From assembly GCA_016194835.1 (NCBI GenBank), contig JACQAU010000086.1, positions 1 through 24,133 of the forward strand: DNA of 24,133 nt, given 5' to 3'. This document shows, one piece after another, positions 21,843 to 24,133 of the stretch (the stretch's first letter is position 1; every line of letters starts with the position of its first letter). The position numbers and the translations under genes were made by a program. Source of the DNA: Deltaproteobacteria bacterium (GTDB lineage Bacteria > Bdellovibrionota > UBA1018). The notes below the pieces were generated by a model, which searched no databases, was not told the DNA's origin, and worked only from the letters and a program-made list of their open reading frames with translations.

Positions 21843-23024
21843 TCAAAGATCTTTGTGATTGGCTGCGGTATAAGCGTAAAAAATTAAAATCAAGTGTGCA
21901 AGCATCATGATGGATAATGCCTCAAACTTTCCCGATAGGGATGTACCAATGTAATCCAATCCTGTTAAATTCATAAAAGTAAACGTTAATGCTATAGGAA
22001 AAAGTTTATACATTTTTCGTCCTTGTAAAAACAAAAGATCGCGCAATATTAAAAAAGCAAGAGGAAATGAAAACACGAAATAAGGTTTCCACACTAAATG
22101 TAAAGGCAGAAGTATAATCCCAACTAAAAGGGCATATTTTTGGATGGACTGTTTTTGTGTTATTAAAATTTTTAGGAAAAAAACCAGAACGGCTATTATC
22201 CATGCAATACATAACAAGAACAGTGTTTTTTCAGAAAAAAGATTGAATCCAAACTGCACGGGCTCAGGCCCATAAGAAATGATATGAATAGGTTTTCCGC
22301 TAAATAATCTATATAAAAGCGCTAAAACAGACTGATTGTGAGACTCTAGTGGAAAGCCCTTGCTCGCTAAGGCATTATACCACTGCGATAAGAGAGTCTG
22401 AAAATTTTGAAATCCCAACACCACAGGAAATAATATTGACAATAAGGCCCCAGCTAAAGAGCTTATATAGGCAGCTTTTCTTCTCTCAAACCAAGGTATT
22501 AACAGCAATGGTAAAATAAGTGGTTTCATGACCGCAACAATGCCCAAAAAAAACCAACTAAGTGTTGTTTGTGAACAAAGTGCCCATAGTGAAAAAACCA
22601 AAAGGAAGATATTTATTTGACCATACTGAAAGTCAATTAGAAGTGGGCGGGAAATAAAAATCAGTGACCATAAGTATAAAGGCAAATAAAGTGAGTTATC
22701 ATTTTTTGCATATGGTTTTAGGATAAAAAACAATAACACTAATGATATAATTTTTAAGGTATTCCAAAATAAAAATGAAATATGAAAAGGCATCCACGCC
22801 AAAGGGCTTAGTAAGCAGGCAAAACTTGGAGAATACAAAAAGCGATCAGGAGAGTTGTTGTAAATATCACTGGCTTGGCCTGATAAAACCAGTTTCCATG
22901 CATGGTAAAAGACATTGAAATCTTGCCCACCTCTTTGAGTTGTGATCCAGATTCCAGAAATCATGAGTACAAAAACGGAAAATAAACCGCTCGGTAAAAA
23001 ATAACGCGCATATTTAGGTATCAC
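21843..23024 (-). CDS. GT87/DUF2029-type integral membrane glycosyltransferase
   Basis: This 393-residue protein has about ten predicted membrane segments. It resembles DUF2029 (GT87) polyprenyl-phosphate-sugar-dependent mannosyl/arabinosyl-type transferases. The family's first-loop pattern is present: 'GGQDFNVFYHAWKLVLSGQASDIYN' (Asp35 at the acidic site), then 'FLYSPSFACLLSPLAWMP'. Also seen are 'DFQYGQINIFLLVFSLWAL' and 'MKPLILPLLLIPWFERR'. Substrate and acceptor are unknown; such enzymes add sugars to cell-surface glycans or lipids on the outer side of the inner membrane. It overlaps the end of the upstream alkyltransferase gene by 11 bases, so the two are co-transcribed. Confidence 0.8.
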   Translation of the reverse strand: MIPKYARYFLPSGLFSVFVLMISGIWITTQRGGQDFNVFYHAWKLVLSGQASDIYNNSPDRFLYSPSFACLLSPLAWMPFHISFLFWNTLKIISLVLLFFILKPYAKNDNSLYLPLYLWSLIFISRPLLIDFQYGQINIFLLVFSLWALCSQTTLSWFFLGIVAVMKPLILPLLLIPWFERRKAAYISSLAGALLSILFPVVLGFQNFQTLLSQWYNALASKGFPLESHNQSVLALLYRLFSGKPIHIISYGPEPVQFGFNLFSEKTLFLLCIAWIIAVLVFFLKILITQKQSIQKYALLVGIILLPLHLVWKPYFVFSFPLAFLILRDLLFLQGRKMYKLFPIALTFTFMNLTGLDYIGTSLSGKFEALSIMMLAHLILIFYAYTAANHKDL

Positions 23025-23598
23025 AAGGCAATTCCTTGAGAAACGACGGGGGTTTGAAAAAATCTTTCAAAAATGCAAAGGGAGGATTTTTGTAATTATA
23101 TTCTAAATCCAGTAACCATTTTTTTAATTGCATTTCCGCATTATTTTGATTCGTAGTTCCCATAAAACCACCCAAAGATGATTGACTTATAACGCGATGA
23201 CAGGGGATGAGTACAGGAAAGGGATTGATTTTTAAGGCTTGTCCAACAGCACGGGTAGCCTTGGAGTTTCCCATTTGACGGGCGATCCATGCATAAGTTT
23301 TTGTTTCACCATGTGGTATTTTTTGAGTTGCTCTGTAAACATCGGTCTGGAAAGACGTTAGGTCGCTAGTTGCTAGTAGGTCCCATGTACAAGACATAAT
23401 AGGACTGCCGGTGTCAAAATAGATTTTTAAGGAATCTACCAGAGCATTTAAAGTATCTGGTAGTGATGCAATAGAATTTGCTAATAATTGCTTATGTGAA
23501 AGCTGAAAATAAAGTTTTTTCAATAAAACTTGGGTTTCGTTTTTAATATCTAAGTCCAAGTTAATCCAGCCAGTTTTGGTTTCAAAGGTGTAGAACAT
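23014..23598 (-). CDS. Methylated-DNA--protein-cysteine S-methyltransferase (O6-alkylguanine repair)
   Basis: This suicide repair enzyme transfers the alkyl group from O6-alkylguanine in DNA to its own cysteine. The active-site motif IPCHRV is present, with the acceptor Cys at about residue 133 from the ATG. Upstream are 'TDVYRATQKIPHGETKTYAWIARQMGNSKATRAVGQALKINPFPVL', the DNA-binding helix-turn-helix region with its Arg finger (RAVGQAL), and downstream 'GGFMG'. An N-terminal ribonuclease-like domain makes it an Ogt-type protein. ATG 23598 is chosen; a GTG at 23619 is in frame, but the best promoter would start transcription after it. A C-terminal tail of about 30 residues beyond the core overlaps the next gene. 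Confidence 0.93.
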   Translation of the reverse strand: MFYTFETKTGWINLDLDIKNETQVLLKKLYFQLSHKQLLANSIASLPDTLNALVDSLKIYFDTGSPIMSCTWDLLATSDLTSFQTDVYRATQKIPHGETKTYAWIARQMGNSKATRAVGQALKINPFPVLIPCHRVISQSSLGGFMGTTNQNNAEMQLKKWLLDLEYNYKNPPFAFLKDFFKPPSFLKELPCDT

Positions 23599-23610
23599 AA
23601 TAGAGCAAGT

Positions 23611-23639
23611 AATATACACTTAGGTTGCCAGGATGGAAA
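23611..23639 (-). promoter_or_regulatory. Possible sigma-70-like promoter of the alkyltransferase gene
   Basis: On the minus strand: TTTCCA (23639-23634), 17 bases, TATATT (23616-23611). Transcription would start near 23604, only about 6 bases before ATG 23598. The -35 match is moderate, so this is tentative. Confidence 0.3.
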
Positions 23640-23675
23640 GGATTTCTGATAGGATTTATGACAAGTCCTTAGATG

Positions 23676-24053
23676 TTATTTTTTTGGACTCATAAAATAA
23701 TCAATGAGCGTATCTAAGTCTCCGTCGTCATCAAGCTTTTTTCTGTGTTTTTTATTTCCTCTCTTTATTTGCTGTGTTAGGAATTTTTTAAGAAATGTTT
23801 TTGGATCGGCTTCCTTCATGGTTTCATCAGAAAGTTTAGAGAGATCAGGTGGTTTTTTAGCGCCATCGTCATCATCTCCTGACTCAGCTTTTTGTCCTAC
23901 AATTCCCTCTGTCTTCATAGAATGACATTTTGTGCATTTTTTTTCTTTAAAGAAGTTAAGTGCTTTTTCTTTATCAACAGCCCACGTTGGTGAGCTAAAG
24001 AAAAAACACATTACCAGTGCGGACAAAAATACAACCATTAGTTTATTATTCAT
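23676..24053 (-). CDS. Small monoheme c-type cytochrome, exported
   Basis: This 125-residue protein has a signal peptide (cleavage after TWA, about residue 25), then a heme c attachment motif CTKCH at 40-44, so it should be matured in the periplasm. A run of acidic residues (GDDDDG) at about 62-67 and a lysine-rich stretch 'KRGNKKHRKKLDDDGD' follow. The only late methionine near the end (YFMSPKK) is a candidate axial ligand, as in small class I cytochromes. Its electron partner is unknown. ATG 24053 is chosen because a run of seven G lies 7 bases upstream. An in-frame TTG at 24068 would run through that ribosome-binding site. Confidence 0.85.
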   Translation of the reverse strand: MNNKLMVVFLSALVMCFFFSSPTWAVDKEKALNFFKEKKCTKCHSMKTEGIVGQKAESGDDDDGAKKPPDLSKLSDETMKEADPKTFLKKFLTQQIKRGNKKHRKKLDDDGDLDTLIDYFMSPKK

Positions 24054-24133
24054 AATTTTCCCCCCCAAAACCCTTTTTCAGCAGAATCTATTTAATATTT
24101 TTGACTGCTTTAAAAAAAAAGTAAATAAAATAA

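Overview
This looks like chromosomal DNA from a low-GC, motile, Gram-negative bacterium. The outer membrane is implied by flagellar L-ring and P-ring genes, a TonB-like protein and a predicted outer-membrane beta-barrel. The flagellar order flgF-flgG-flgA-flgH-flgI-flgJ-flgM-flgN-flgK-flgL-csrA-fliW and the style of FlgF suggest a deltaproteobacterial or Bdellovibrio-like lineage. That placement is inference from gene order and family resemblance, not from a search. I see no rRNA, tRNA, CRISPR array or insertion sequence, and no gene-free stretch longer than about 145 bases.

Region 1 (1-3754) is cell envelope. It holds the C-terminal end of a patatin-like phospholipase, then a class A penicillin-binding protein (PBP1A type) broken into two frames, with the segment that should carry the SxN motif missing. 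A TonB-like protein follows, preceded by a sigma-28-like promoter.

Region 2 (3794-9117) is one-carbon metabolism. Full-length gcvP is on the + strand and converges on a folD-gcvT-gcvH operon on the - strand. P, H and T proteins turn glycine and tetrahydrofolate into methylene-tetrahydrofolate, which FolD interconverts with formyl-tetrahydrofolate. The L protein is not in the window.

Region 3 (9233-10587) holds two exported proteins of unknown function: a short Met/His/Lys/Glu-rich protein with internal repeats and a likely outer-membrane beta-barrel.

Region 4 (10685-19898) is a compact flagellar rod/ring/hook-junction operon, apparently driven by a good sigma-54 promoter. Genes are often overlapping or nearly so. 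flgM and flgN (anti-sigma-28 and its partner family) lie inside it, and csrA-fliW close it. A 49-codon reading frame exactly bridges flgI and flgJ. The C-terminal ends of FlgJ and FlgM carry the same palindromic repeat, one copy and three tandem copies respectively. This is the most unusual structure in the window.

Region 5 (19923-21824) is accessory: an AAA/DUF4143 ATPase and a HigBA-type toxin-antitoxin pair. Each has a sigma-70-like promoter whose predicted transcription start falls almost on the start codon, suggesting leaderless mRNAs. The toxin-antitoxin promoter is overlain by a clear dyad operator.

Region 6 (21843-24053, - strand) holds a GT87/DUF2029 membrane glycosyltransferase overlapping an Ogt-type DNA alkyltransferase gene, and a small monoheme c-type cytochrome.
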